Made by a program: the position numbers and the translations under genes. This document shows, one piece after another, positions 16,102 to 24,501 of a stretch of 64,000 nucleotides of DNA. Under the pieces are notes generated by a model. It was not told where the DNA came from. It searched no databases and worked only from the letters and a program-made list of their open reading frames with translations. The first letter of the stretch is position 1. Every line of letters begins with the position of its first letter. Source of the DNA: Halohasta salina (GTDB lineage: Archaea; Halobacteriota; Halobacteria; Halobacteriales; Haloferacaceae); assembly GCF_024178165.1 (NCBI RefSeq), contig NZ_JAMZIE010000002.1:248001-312000 (forward strand). The letters run 5' to 3'.

Positions 16102-17400
16102 TCAGTTGCCGGTTTTTTCGACGTGGTACCACGTCCCGTCCCAGCTCACGACGTATTCGAGGATGGACTTGATCGACAGCAGCCCGAAGACGGGGTAGAC
16201 GAACGGGGCACACAGCGTCACCGGGAGGACTGATTCGATCGCGCCACAACGGCTGTCCGCGAGGCCGACACCCATCGCCAGTACGGCGACCGCCGCGATA
16301 GGCAACAGGAACAGGAGCTCGGCGTCGGCGACCACCAACACCAGCCACTTCGCGAGAACGACCACGGTGAAGACGCTCCCGGCGAGGCTTGTCACCATCC
16401 GGCCCAGCGACAGCCCTCGACGGTGGAGCGGGCCGTCGGTGAGCTGGCCGCGGAGCGTCGCATCCAGCACTTCGACCTGTCCGATCCGCCACCGCTTGCG
16501 CTGGCCCCAGAAGTCCGCCAGCGTGTGAGGGGCTTCCATCAGGTTCGTGTAGTTTCTGGCCTGCCGGACCGCGAGGCCGTGGCGGAAACACTTGTGTGCG
16601 AAGGCCAGATCCTCGGTCAGCAGGTCGTCGTAGCCGTCGACTCTCTCGAAGGCCGCCCGTGTGAACAGCGTCGAGGAACTCCGGCAGTTCTGGAAGCCGG
16701 TCGGCTCGACAATCTTGTAACTGGCGTGAAACATCACCCGCTCGCAGTAGGCCAACGCCTCGACGATGCCGGTCGGTTCGGGGATCCGGCGGCCCTGAAA
16801 CACGTCGTACCCCTCGTCGCAAAGCGCGCCCATCCCTGCCGAGAGGAACGCCTCGTCGACGACCTCGTCGGCATCGAAGACGGCAAACGAGTCGGCACTT
16901 GAGGCCTCGACGACTGTTCGGATCGCCCCGGCCTTCGAGCCGGGGTACTGATTTTCGATCACCGACACCGATCCGCCGGCCAACTCCGCGGCGGCGGCTT
17001 TCGTTTCGGTGTCGTCGGGTTCGCAGGCGACGACGATTTCGAGGTTCGCGTACGCCGAGTTCCGGAGGCTCTCGACGCTCCGGTGGAGGACACCGCCGTC
17101 ACGGTAGACGGGGACGATCGCCGTCAGTGTCGGCCCGTCGTCACGTCGCGTCACGTTGGTCGGCGGGGTCCAGACCTCCCGGAGCAGCAGCCCGCCCGAG
17201 ACGGCGACGAACGCGAGAAAGACGACGCTGGTGGCGGCCGCATCGAGCCAGACCACCTCCAAGGAGAGCCACAGTAGCTCGACGGAGAGCACGTTCTGCT
17301 GGACTCCCTCATACAGCCCGAACAGGACTAACAGGCCGACGGCTCCGGCGACACTGACGGCCTCGAATCCCCTCGTGAACAGGCGTTTGATCGGATACAC
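16102..17400 (-). CDS. Membrane glycosyltransferase, family 2
   Basis: 432 residues. Two N-terminal membrane helices (about 15-32 and 55-75) are followed by a GT-A domain: LTAIVPVYRDGGVLHRSVES, the metal-binding DAD in VFDADEVVDE, the acceptor motif EDLAFAHKCFRHG, and QRKRWRIGQ (the Q-x-x-R-W motif of processive GT2 enzymes). Three or more C-terminal helices follow (about 320-410). Such enzymes extend beta-linked polysaccharides or transfer sugars to lipids. The start is GTG at 17400, supported by a minus-strand TATA (ctttttattgg, 17421-17433). Confidence 0.85.
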   Translation of the reverse strand: MYPIKRLFTRGFEAVSVAGAVGLLVLFGLYEGVQQNVLSVELLWLSLEVVWLDAAATSVVFLAFVAVSGGLLLREVWTPPTNVTRRDDGPTLTAIVPVYRDGGVLHRSVESLRNSAYANLEIVVACEPDDTETKAAAAELAGGSVSVIENQYPGSKAGAIRTVVEASSADSFAVFDADEVVDEAFLSAGMGALCDEGYDVFQGRRIPEPTGIVEALAYCERVMFHASYKIVEPTGFQNCRSSSTLFTRAAFERVDGYDDLLTEDLAFAHKCFRHGLAVRQARNYTNLMEAPHTLADFWGQRKRWRIGQVEVLDATLRGQLTDGPLHRRGLSLGRMVTSLAGSVFTVVVLAKWLVLVVADAELLFLLPIAAVAVLAMGVGLADSRCGAIESVLPVTLCAPFVYPVFGLLSIKSILEYVVSWDGTWYHVEKTGN

Positions 17401-17507
17401 GTTGTCAGCGGACTCGTCACGACCAATAAAAAGCTCCCGGTACGGTTTAAATAATCAACCGTGAGGAACCACGCCGTGGCGGCCGCCCACCCACAACCAA
17501 CGGTGGC

Positions 17508-17534
17508 CAAGCGGGTAACGATTTAACCCACTTG
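17508..17534. repeat. Inverted repeat overlapping a promoter
   Basis: CAAGCGGGT (17508-17516) and ACCCACTTG (17526-17534) are inverted copies with one mismatch and a 9-nt AT-rich spacer. The TATA-like gatttaaccc (17519-17528) of the downstream hydrolase transcript lies inside it, so a bound protein could block initiation. Confidence 0.5.
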
Positions 17535-17550
17535 CGCTTGTAGCCAACCC

Positions 17551-17586
17551 ATGACCACGAGTCCGACGATGGAGGCAACCGGATGA
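17551..17586 (+). CDS. Possible 11-codon leader ORF overlapping the hydrolase start
   Basis: ATG 17551 starts MTTSPTMEATG and stops with a TGA (17584-17586) that overlaps the next ATG (17583) as ATGA. A TATA-like element centred near 17523 is 27 nt upstream, the distance at which a leaderless message would begin on this ATG. A GGAGG at 17571-17575 inside the mini-ORF sits 7 nt before the hydrolase ATG. Translation of the peptide itself is inference. Confidence 0.4.
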   Translation: MTTSPTMEATG

Positions 17587-18608
17587 CCGAATTCGTCCGC
17601 GTCGACGAGGGGGCATCTACCGGCGAGACTGACTCACGACACGTCAGCAGCCGCCCAAGTAGTCGACGCAACCCCGTCAACCGGAGCCAACGGACGCTTC
17701 GTCGACCCTCACGGGAAGCGTACTCCACACGCACGGTCGAGTTCGACAGCGGCGGTGAGAGCTGTTCGGGAACGCTGTATCTCCCCGACCGACCCGAACA
17801 GCCGCCGGTCGTCGTGATGGCACCGGGGCTCGGCTTCTGGCAGTCGTTCGGCCTTCCGGCGGTCGCCGAGCGGTTCGCTGAAGCGGGGTACGCCGCCTTC
17901 ACGTTCGATTACCGCCACCACGGCGACAGCGACGGCGAGCCACGCGGGCTCGTCAGCCCCGCCAAACAGGTCGACGACTACGAGGCGGCCATCGACGCCA
18001 TGCGCGCCGACAACGCCGTCGACAGCAACCGACTGGTCGTCTGGGGCCACTCGCTGTCGGGCGGCCACGCGCTGTCGGTCGCCGCCGAGAACTTCCGGGT
18101 TGCCGGCGTCATCGCGACCTGCCCGTTCGTCGACGGCCGTGCCCAGACGCTCGGGATGCTCCGGGAGCCGAAACGCCTCCTCAAATCGTTAACGAGTGGA
18201 CTCCGCGACGCTCTCGGCTACCGATTCGGGCTCGGAAGCGAGGCGCGGATCGTCGACGAGGAAGACGGCTTCGGCGTGGTGACCGCCCCCGGCGCGAAGC
18301 GGGCGGCCTTCGACCTCGTCGATCGCCACGCCGACTGGGCCAACCGGGTGCCTGCCCGGATCTTCCTCTCGCTGCCGCGCTACCGACCGATCACCGAGGT
18401 CGAAGAGATCCGGTGTCCGGCGCTCGTCATCGGCGGCCGTGACGACGGGGTCGTCCCGGCCGACGGCGCGGCCGCGGCTGCCGACGGCATCGCCGAGGCG
18501 ACGTATCTCGAACTCCCCGTCGACCATTTCTCCGTCTTCAGTGACGACTTCGAAACCGTCGTTGGCCACCAACTCACATTCCTCCGGACGGTCGTCGGTC
18601 ACCGCTGA
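17583..18608 (+). CDS. Alpha/beta hydrolase
   Basis: 341 residues. After a polar, Arg/Ser-rich N-terminal stretch of about 45 residues, the fold appears: PPVVVMAPGLGFWQSFGLPA (oxyanion strand), DYRHHGDSDGEPRG, the nucleophile elbow VVWGHSLSGGHAL (GHSLSG), the acid in LVIGGRDDGVVPADG and the final His in PVDHFSVF. The family covers esterases and peptidases of unknown substrate. Start ATG 17583 is backed by a Shine-Dalgarno-like GGAGG at 17571-17575 and by the overlapping mini-ORF; the family domain starts well inside, so a later start is not excluded. Confidence 0.85.
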   Translation: MTEFVRVDEGASTGETDSRHVSSRPSSRRNPVNRSQRTLRRPSREAYSTRTVEFDSGGESCSGTLYLPDRPEQPPVVVMAPGLGFWQSFGLPAVAERFAEAGYAAFTFDYRHHGDSDGEPRGLVSPAKQVDDYEAAIDAMRADNAVDSNRLVVWGHSLSGGHALSVAAENFRVAGVIATCPFVDGRAQTLGMLREPKRLLKSLTSGLRDALGYRFGLGSEARIVDEEDGFGVVTAPGAKRAAFDLVDRHADWANRVPARIFLSLPRYRPITEVEEIRCPALVIGGRDDGVVPADGAAAAADGIAEATYLELPVDHFSVFSDDFETVVGHQLTFLRTVVGHR

Positions 18609-18664
18609 TCCGCTGGGCGGGACGGACCGACAACCCTTAGCAACCGCCGCAACGAAGGACGGCC

Positions 18665-19942
18665 ATGACCGCAGACGCCGATCCGGACGCGACCGAAACC
18701 GACGACGCTGGCCCCGCAGCCGTCGACTTCGAGCGGGCTGCCGAACTCGCTGCCGCGATCGACGACGGCGAGTACCGCTTACACGAACTCGACGACCACA
18801 CCGATCCCGACACCGCCGCGGCCGCCCGCCGACTGCTCGTCGAAGACCAGTCGGGCGCTGACCTCTCGTCGACCGGCTCCTATGGGTTCCCCGCCGAGGC
18901 CGCCGAACCGAACATCGAAAACATGATCGGGACCGTGCAGGTCCCACTGGGTGTCGTCGGCCCTGTCGATATCAACGGCGGTGCGCTTGACGGCGAACGG
19001 TACCTCCCACTTGCCACGACCGAGGGCGCGCTCTTGGCCTCTGTCAACCGCGGCTGTTCGGTGATCAATCGCGCTGGCGGTGCGACCGCCCGGGTCACCA
19101 AGGCCGGGATGACACGCGCGCCCGTCTTCCGCGTCGACGACGTGGCCGAGGGACTGGCGCTCGTCGAGTGGGTCCGCGAGCACGGCGCGGACCTCCGGGA
19201 GGCCGCCGAGTCGACGACGAACCACGGCGAGCTACAGGACGTCACCCCCTACGTCGTCGGCAACAACGTCTATCTCCGTTTCCGCTACGACACCAAGGAC
19301 GCGATGGGAATGAACATGGTCACCATCGCCACGAAAGAGGCCTGCGGGCTGGTCGAAGAAGAGACCTCGGCCTCGCTGGTCGCGCTGTCGGGCAACCTCT
19401 GTACGGACAAAAAGCCCGCCGCGATCAACGCCGTCGAGGGCCGCGGGCGGTCGGTGACGGCCGACGTAGTCGTGCCCCGGGAGGTCGTCGACGCCAAACT
19501 CCATACGACGCCCGAAGCCATCGCCGAAATCAACACCCGGAAGAACCTGATCGGCTCGGCGAAGGCTGGCTCCTTCGGGTTCAATGCACACGTTGCCAAC
19601 CCAGTTGCAGCGATGTTCCTCGCTACGGGGCAGGACGAAGCGCAGGTCGTCGAGGGGGCGAACGCGATCACGACCGCCGAAGTCACCGACGACGGCGATC
19701 TCTACGTCTCGGTCTCGCTTGCCAGTCTCGAAATCGGTACCGTCGGCGGCGGCACCAAACTCCCGACCCAGTCGGAGGCCCTCGACATCCTCGGCGTCCG
19801 TGGCGGTGGCGATCCGGCTGGCAGCAACGCCGACGCGCTCGCCGAAGCCATCGCGGTCGGCTCGCTGGCGGGCGAACTCTCCCTGCTCGCCGCACTGGGC
19901 TCCCGACATCTGTCGAGTGCCCACGAGTCGCTGGGGCGGTAG
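18665..19942 (+). CDS. hmgA: 3-hydroxy-3-methylglutaryl-CoA reductase (class I)
   Basis: 425 residues. It makes mevalonate from HMG-CoA, the committed step to archaeal isoprenoid lipids, using NADPH. Catalytic motifs are present in order: ENMIGTVQVPLGVVGP (Glu), DAMGMNMVTIATKEAC (NADP(H) binding, class I form), CTDKKPAAINAVEGRGRSV (Lys of DKKP), GQDEAQVVEGANA (Asp), GTVGGGTKLPTQ, and a C-terminal SSAHESL (His). The N-terminus is a short acidic extension. This is the target of statin-type inhibitors and the source of a common haloarchaeal selection marker. Confidence 0.97.
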   Translation: MTADADPDATETDDAGPAAVDFERAAELAAAIDDGEYRLHELDDHTDPDTAAAARRLLVEDQSGADLSSTGSYGFPAEAAEPNIENMIGTVQVPLGVVGPVDINGGALDGERYLPLATTEGALLASVNRGCSVINRAGGATARVTKAGMTRAPVFRVDDVAEGLALVEWVREHGADLREAAESTTNHGELQDVTPYVVGNNVYLRFRYDTKDAMGMNMVTIATKEACGLVEEETSASLVALSGNLCTDKKPAAINAVEGRGRSVTADVVVPREVVDAKLHTTPEAIAEINTRKNLIGSAKAGSFGFNAHVANPVAAMFLATGQDEAQVVEGANAITTAEVTDDGDLYVSVSLASLEIGTVGGGTKLPTQSEALDILGVRGGGDPAGSNADALAEAIAVGSLAGELSLLAALGSRHLSSAHESLGR

Positions 19943-19968
19943 TCGGCGTCTACGACCCGGTAGCCGGC

Positions 19969-20499
19969 TTATAACAGTCGGTACCGACCGCCACTCTCGG
20001 AGGCCTCACCCCGTCGACACAGTTTTCGAAGTAGCTCGCTTGCCTTCTCGGCTGGCACGCCCCGCTGGCTGGCGTAGTCGACGATCTCGGCCTCGGTCGG
20101 CCGGTCGTCGCCGCCCGCCGACTCGACGGCCTCGCGGACGATCTCGTCGCGGGACTGTGAACCGCTGGCCGACTGGTCGCCTGCTGCGGCGACCGCGTCG
20201 GCGTCCAGCCCGGCGGCTTCGAGGTACTCGCGGTCGTCGACGACCGGTTGGTCGGTCCGGGCTTCGAGGTCGGCGACGTTGTCGACGTCGGCGAAGGTGG
20301 CCGACTGACCCTGCTTCTTGGCGAGCAACGCCGACCGCGCCTGTTGGGCGGCGCTCCGGTCGTCGGACTCGTACAGTCGCTTGAGTTTCGTCGTCTGGTG
20401 GGTCCGGCCGCAGCGAGGACACTGGGCGGTGTTCGACTCCCGTGGGTCCGACAGAAGCCACAGCATGCTACAGTTGGTGCAGCCGACGACCGCGTACAT
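19969..20499 (-). CDS. DUF5817-type zinc-ribbon protein with winged-helix C-terminus
   Basis: 176 residues from ATG 20499. The N-terminus MYAVVGCTNCSMLWLLSD with CxxC at 7-10, plus CPRCGRTHQT at 27-30, forms a four-Cys zinc ribbon. A charged helical middle contains RSALLAKKQG. The C-terminal 60 residues (TEAEIVDYASQRGVPAEKAS, then ELLRKLCRRGEASESGGRYR) are a winged-helix. The combination suggests a nucleic-acid-binding or transcription-associated protein. A minus-strand TATA (cataaatac, near 20521-20530) is about 25 nt upstream, indicating a leaderless message. Specific role unknown. Confidence 0.8.
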   Translation of the reverse strand: MYAVVGCTNCSMLWLLSDPRESNTAQCPRCGRTHQTTKLKRLYESDDRSAAQQARSALLAKKQGQSATFADVDNVADLEARTDQPVVDDREYLEAAGLDADAVAAAGDQSASGSQSRDEIVREAVESAGGDDRPTEAEIVDYASQRGVPAEKASELLRKLCRRGEASESGGRYRLL

Positions 20500-20664
20500 G
20501 GATGGTCGTACTCGGCGCTCGTATTTATGCGACCGGACGGTCGACCCGGTCGATACGGGGTATCCGGTGTCTACCGACCGGTAGTCGACGCCTACCGACG
20601 GCGTTTGTGTGCGCGCAGCGGCCACACCACGGATGCTTATACTCGTGTGTCTCCTCTATGCTGT

Positions 20665-21066
20665 ATGGTCGACCAGTCGAATCTACCCCAAACCGACGCC
20701 GAGTGGAAAGCACGACTCAGCGACGAGGAGTATCGGCTCCTCCGAGAGGATGGCACCGAACCGCGCGGCTCGTCGGAGCTCCTGAAAGTCGACGACGACG
20801 GCGTGTTCCGGTGTGCGGGCTGCGGGCAGGTCCTGTTTACCAGCGACGAGAAGTACGGCTCGGGCACCGGCTGGCCGAGTTTCTACGATCCGGCCGACAG
20901 CGACGCTGTTGAGACCCGACAGGACCACAGCCATGGCATGGTTCGGACCGAGGTCGTCTGTAGCACTTGCGAGGGCCACCTCGGCCACGTCTTCGATGAC
21001 GGCCCCGAACCAACCGGGAAGCGCTACTGCATCAACGGCGGCGCGCTGGAGTTCGACGAGTCCTGA
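20665..21066 (+). CDS. msrB: Peptide-methionine (R)-S-oxide reductase
   Basis: 133 residues. MsrB reduces the R epimer of methionine sulfoxide in proteins. Structural zinc pairs CAGCG and CSTCEGHLGH are present, as are GSGTGWPSFYDP and the catalytic Cys in KRYCINGGAL. The complete set, normal length and the adjacent msrA make the call firm. Start ATG 20665 (MVDQSNLPQTDAEWKARLS) is family-like. The 25-bp gap to msrA suggests one message for oxidative-damage repair. Confidence 0.96.
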   Translation: MVDQSNLPQTDAEWKARLSDEEYRLLREDGTEPRGSSELLKVDDDGVFRCAGCGQVLFTSDEKYGSGTGWPSFYDPADSDAVETRQDHSHGMVRTEVVCSTCEGHLGHVFDDGPEPTGKRYCINGGALEFDES

Positions 21067-21091
21067 GCGACGACCGCTGCCACCACGCGTC

Positions 21092-21718
21092 ATGAGTCTC
21101 ACGACATCCACCATCGAGGAGTACGACCGGCGCGCCCCGACGCCGGAGTCGACCGAAACTGCCACGTTCGCCCTCGGCTGTTTCTGGGGCCCAGACGGGC
21201 GGTTCGGCGCGCTCGACGGGGTCGTCCGTACCCGCGTCGGCTACGCCGGCGGCACCAGCCCCGACCCCACCTACCACGATCTCGGCGATCACACCGAGGC
21301 GCTGCAGGTCGACTTCGATCCCGAGCAACGCTCCTTTGAGAGCCTGCTCAATCTCGCGTTTCACGGCCACGACCACACCCGACAGCCCTCGAAGCGGCAG
21401 TATCAGAACATCGTCTTCGCGTCGACGGCCGCACAGGCCGACACGATCCGGTCGTATCTCGACGCCCGCGGGCTCACACGGGAGGGGATCGCCACACGGG
21501 TCGAACAGCTCTCGGCGTTCCATCTCGCCGAGGCCTCCCATCAGAAACACAGCCTCAGCGGTCGACAGTCCCTTTCAAACACGTTCGAACAGGCGGGCTA
21601 CGACGACGCCGACCGCCGGGAGTCGCCCGCGGCAGCCAAGCTGAACGGGTATGCTGCGGGGCGCGAGCTTCCGGCGGGACACGACCTCGGGACGTCGACA
21701 AATCGAACGGTCTACTGA
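21092..21718 (+). CDS. msrA: Peptide-methionine (S)-S-oxide reductase, single-cysteine form
   Basis: 208 residues. The catalytic motif ALGCFWGPDGRFG places Cys at residue 30, and RVGYAGGTSPDPTYHDLGDH followed by TEALQVDFDP completes the active site. That Cys is the only cysteine in the protein, so the usual recycling disulfide cannot form inside the chain. An external thiol or partner must reduce the sulfenic acid. The C-terminal 60 residues (AAKLNGYAAGRE) extend beyond the catalytic core. It is transcribed with msrB, which reduces the other epimer. Confidence 0.95.
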   Translation: MSLTTSTIEEYDRRAPTPESTETATFALGCFWGPDGRFGALDGVVRTRVGYAGGTSPDPTYHDLGDHTEALQVDFDPEQRSFESLLNLAFHGHDHTRQPSKRQYQNIVFASTAAQADTIRSYLDARGLTREGIATRVEQLSAFHLAEASHQKHSLSGRQSLSNTFEQAGYDDADRRESPAAAKLNGYAAGRELPAGHDLGTSTNRTVY

Positions 21719-21803
21719 CTCCGTCTGCCAGCTATCCGCACCGTCCTGCGAACGGCTCAGTCGACATATGTGACAAAAAGTTGAATCACATCGCCGTGGA
21801 CCC

Positions 21804-23777
21804 ATGGGTATGGACGTAGCCGACGTCACGACCGTTTCGGTGCTCGGTGCGGGGAATATGGGCCACGGCATCGCCGAAGTGGCCGCGCTGGCGGGCTACG
21901 ATGTGCGATTGCGCGACATCAACGACGACCTCGTACAGGAGGGGTACGACGCCATCGAGTGGAGCCTCGAGAAGTTCGTCGACGCCAACCGGCTCACCCC
22001 CGAGGAGGCCGACGCGGCCCGTAATCGGATCGAGCCGGTGGTCGAGATGGAGGCCGCAGTGGCCGACGCTGACGTGATCATCGAGGTCGTTCCCGAGGTC
22101 ATGGACGTCAAGCGTGACGTGTTCGGCGAGGTCGCCGAGCATGCCCCCGAAGACGCCGTCTTCGCCACCAACACCTCCAGCCTCTCGATCACCGAACTCT
22201 CGACGGCCACCGACCGGCCCGAGCAGTTCTGTGGGATGCACTTTTTCAATCCGCCGGTCCGGATGGAGTTGGTCGAAGTGATCGCGGGCGACCACACCAG
22301 CGAAGAGACGCTCGCAGTCGTCGAAGCTCTCGCCAAATCGATGGACAAAACGCCCGTTCGCGTCCGTACGGATCGTCCCGGCTTTATCGTCAATCGGGTG
22401 CTTATCCCGTTGCTCAACGAGGCCGCGTGGCTCGTCGAGGAGGAGACCGCAACGATCGCCGAGGTCGACGCCACGGCGACGTTCGACATGGGGTTGCCGA
22501 TGGGTGCCTTCGAGTTGGCCGATCAGATCGGCATCGACGTGTGTTACCACGTTCTCGACCATCTTCAGTCGGCGGTCGGTGACGCCTACCGACCCTGTCC
22601 GCTCCTCGCCGCGAAGGTACAGGCCGACGCGATCGGCCGGAAGGCCGGCGAGGGGTTTTACGACTACGAGGACGGTGGTGTCGATATTCCAGCCGACGCC
22701 GGACGGCGGGCGGTCGCCGACCGGCTGCTGGCAGTGATGGCCAACGAGGTCGCGGGGCTGATCGAGGGCGGCGTGGCCGAGGCCGCGGCTATCGACCGGG
22801 CGATGCAGTTGGGCGCGGGGTTCCCCGAGGGCCCCGCGGCGATGGCCGACGATCGCGGACTGGAGCCGCTGGTGGCGGTCCTCGATGGGCGCTTGGCGTC
22901 GACTGACGAACCGCGGTACGAGCCGGTCGACCACCTGCGGGAGTTGGCCGCGGCGGATCGTGGGTTCTATCCCGCCGGCGACGACGAGGACGTCATGGCA
23001 TTCGACACGATCCGGGTCGACCGCGAGGGGCGAATCGGGCAGATCGTCCTCAACCGACCGGAGCGGATGAACACGATCAGCACCGAGCTACTGGACGAAC
23101 TGGCGGCCGCCGTCGAGGAGTTCGACGCCGACAGCGAGATCCGGTGTCTCCTGCTGTCTGGCGCGGGCGACCGGGCGTTTTCGGCCGGAGCGGACGTTTC
23201 GGGGCTGGGCGAAGACCCCGACGCGCTGGATGCCACGGCGTTCTCGCGGACCGGCCAGCAAACCTTCGGCAAACTGGAGGCCTGCGAGACGCCGGTCGTC
23301 GCAAGCGTCGACGGCTACTGTCTCGGCGGCGGGATGGAGCTGGCGGCCGCGGCGGACCTCAGGATCGCCAGCGAGCGCGCCGAGTTCGGCCAGCCCGAAC
23401 ACACCCTGGGGCTCCTTCCGGGATGGGGCGGCACCCAACGACTGGGCCATCTCATCGGGGAGAGCCGAGCCAAAGAGATCATCTTCACCGCCGACCGGTT
23501 CGACGCCGGCACGATGGTCGACTACGGCTTTCTGACCGAGGCCGTCGCGGCCGACGACCTCGATGATGCGGCGATGGCACTCGCCGAGAAACTGGCTGCA
23601 GGGCCGCCGATCGCCCAGCGGTTCACCAAGCGAGCGATGCTGGCCGGTCGGGACGATATTGAGGCCGGGCTGGAGATCGAAGCCCAAGCTTTCGGCCTGT
23701 TGGCAACTACCGAGGACCTCCGGGAGGGACTGCGGGCGTTCGCGGAGGACGACGAACCGACGTTCACCGGCGAGTAA
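21804..23777 (+). CDS. Fused 3-hydroxyacyl-CoA dehydrogenase / enoyl-CoA hydratase
   Basis: 657 residues combining two beta-oxidation steps. Residues 1-390 are the NAD-dependent dehydrogenase: VSVLGAGNMGHGIAEVAALA (NAD fold), NTSSLSITELS, GMHFFNPPVRMELVEVI (catalytic His), and a C-terminal helical domain with a second 3HCDH repeat. Residues 395-657 are a crotonase: AGDRAFSAGADVSGL (oxyanion hole), GYCLGGGMELAAAADLRIAS and EHTLGLLPGWGGTQRLG. The order, dehydrogenase first, is the reverse of bacterial FadB and is typical of archaea. It acts in fatty- or hydroxy-acid degradation. No acyl-CoA dehydrogenase or thiolase is adjacent. Confidence 0.92.
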   Translation: MGMDVADVTTVSVLGAGNMGHGIAEVAALAGYDVRLRDINDDLVQEGYDAIEWSLEKFVDANRLTPEEADAARNRIEPVVEMEAAVADADVIIEVVPEVMDVKRDVFGEVAEHAPEDAVFATNTSSLSITELSTATDRPEQFCGMHFFNPPVRMELVEVIAGDHTSEETLAVVEALAKSMDKTPVRVRTDRPGFIVNRVLIPLLNEAAWLVEEETATIAEVDATATFDMGLPMGAFELADQIGIDVCYHVLDHLQSAVGDAYRPCPLLAAKVQADAIGRKAGEGFYDYEDGGVDIPADAGRRAVADRLLAVMANEVAGLIEGGVAEAAAIDRAMQLGAGFPEGPAAMADDRGLEPLVAVLDGRLASTDEPRYEPVDHLRELAAADRGFYPAGDDEDVMAFDTIRVDREGRIGQIVLNRPERMNTISTELLDELAAAVEEFDADSEIRCLLLSGAGDRAFSAGADVSGLGEDPDALDATAFSRTGQQTFGKLEACETPVVASVDGYCLGGGMELAAAADLRIASERAEFGQPEHTLGLLPGWGGTQRLGHLIGESRAKEIIFTADRFDAGTMVDYGFLTEAVAADDLDDAAMALAEKLAAGPPIAQRFTKRAMLAGRDDIEAGLEIEAQAFGLLATTEDLREGLRAFAEDDEPTFTGE

Positions 23778-23840
23778 GTCGACACTCGCTGGCGCGGCTT
23801 GCGGTCTGATAGGCCGACACACGGGGCGGGCGATTGATGA

Positions 23841-23850
23841 GATTTATATG
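23841..23850 (+). promoter_or_regulatory. TATA box of tRNA-Glu
   Basis: gatttatatg stands about 30-35 nt before the tRNA 5' end in otherwise GC-rich DNA, the usual archaeal promoter position for a short-leader tRNA transcript. Confidence 0.6.
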
Positions 23851-23877
23851 TCCGTACTCCCTCGGTGGAATTGCAGC

Positions 23878-23952
<75 letters not shown>

Positions 23953-24030
23953 TTCTGACGTGATCAATCGGATAGCGTCGTCTATCCGGCGAGCCAAAGT
24001 GACTTTATCCGTGCCGTGTGAGATAGAGCC

Positions 24031-24495
24031 ATGACTGGCGAGGAGATCGACGACGTCGACCGGGCGATCATCCATGCGCTACAGGAGGACGCCCGGAACA
24101 TGTCCTCTGGCGACATCGCCGAGCGGACCGGCACCTCCGACAGTACGGTCCGCAAGCGGATCCAGCGGCTCGAAGCCGACGAGATCATCAAGGGGTACAG
24201 CGCCGACGTCGACTACGAGCGGTCGGGGTATCCGCTCCGGATGCTGCTGTTCTGTACCGCGCCGATCTCCGAGCGGGGCCGGTTGCTGCCGGAGATCCTC
24301 GCCATCGACGGCGTCGTCTCGGTACAGGAGTTGGTCACCGGCGACAAGAACTTACTCGTGACCGCCGTCGGGGAGTCCGATGGCGATATCACGCCGGTCG
24401 CACAGGAACTGATCGATATGGGACTGACCGTCGCCGACGAGGTGCTGGTGCGGAGCCACGAGACGACCCCGTTCGGCTCGTTCGCCCCCGAGTAA
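24031..24495 (+). CDS. Lrp/AsnC family transcriptional regulator
   Basis: 154 residues. The N-terminal winged helix reads DDVDRAIIHALQEDARNMSS, then GDIAERTGTSDSTVRKRIQR for the helix-turn-helix. The C-terminal RAM/AsnC effector domain includes LLPEILAIDGVVSVQELVTG. Lrp proteins are octameric or dimeric regulators often sensing amino acids. A TATA-like gactttatc at 24001-24009 indicates a leaderless transcript. The target is unknown; the convergent amidohydrolase and the preceding tRNA give no clear clue. Confidence 0.9.
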   Translation: MTGEEIDDVDRAIIHALQEDARNMSSGDIAERTGTSDSTVRKRIQRLEADEIIKGYSADVDYERSGYPLRMLLFCTAPISERGRLLPEILAIDGVVSVQELVTGDKNLLVTAVGESDGDITPVAQELIDMGLTVADEVLVRSHETTPFGSFAPE

Positions 24496-24501
24496 CCCCG
24501 A

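Noticed and set aside
20540-20600. Short imperfect repeats of ccgaccggtagtcgac type upstream of msrB
   Set aside because: GTCGAC and ACCG words are everywhere in this genome; the copies are too imperfect to claim an operator.
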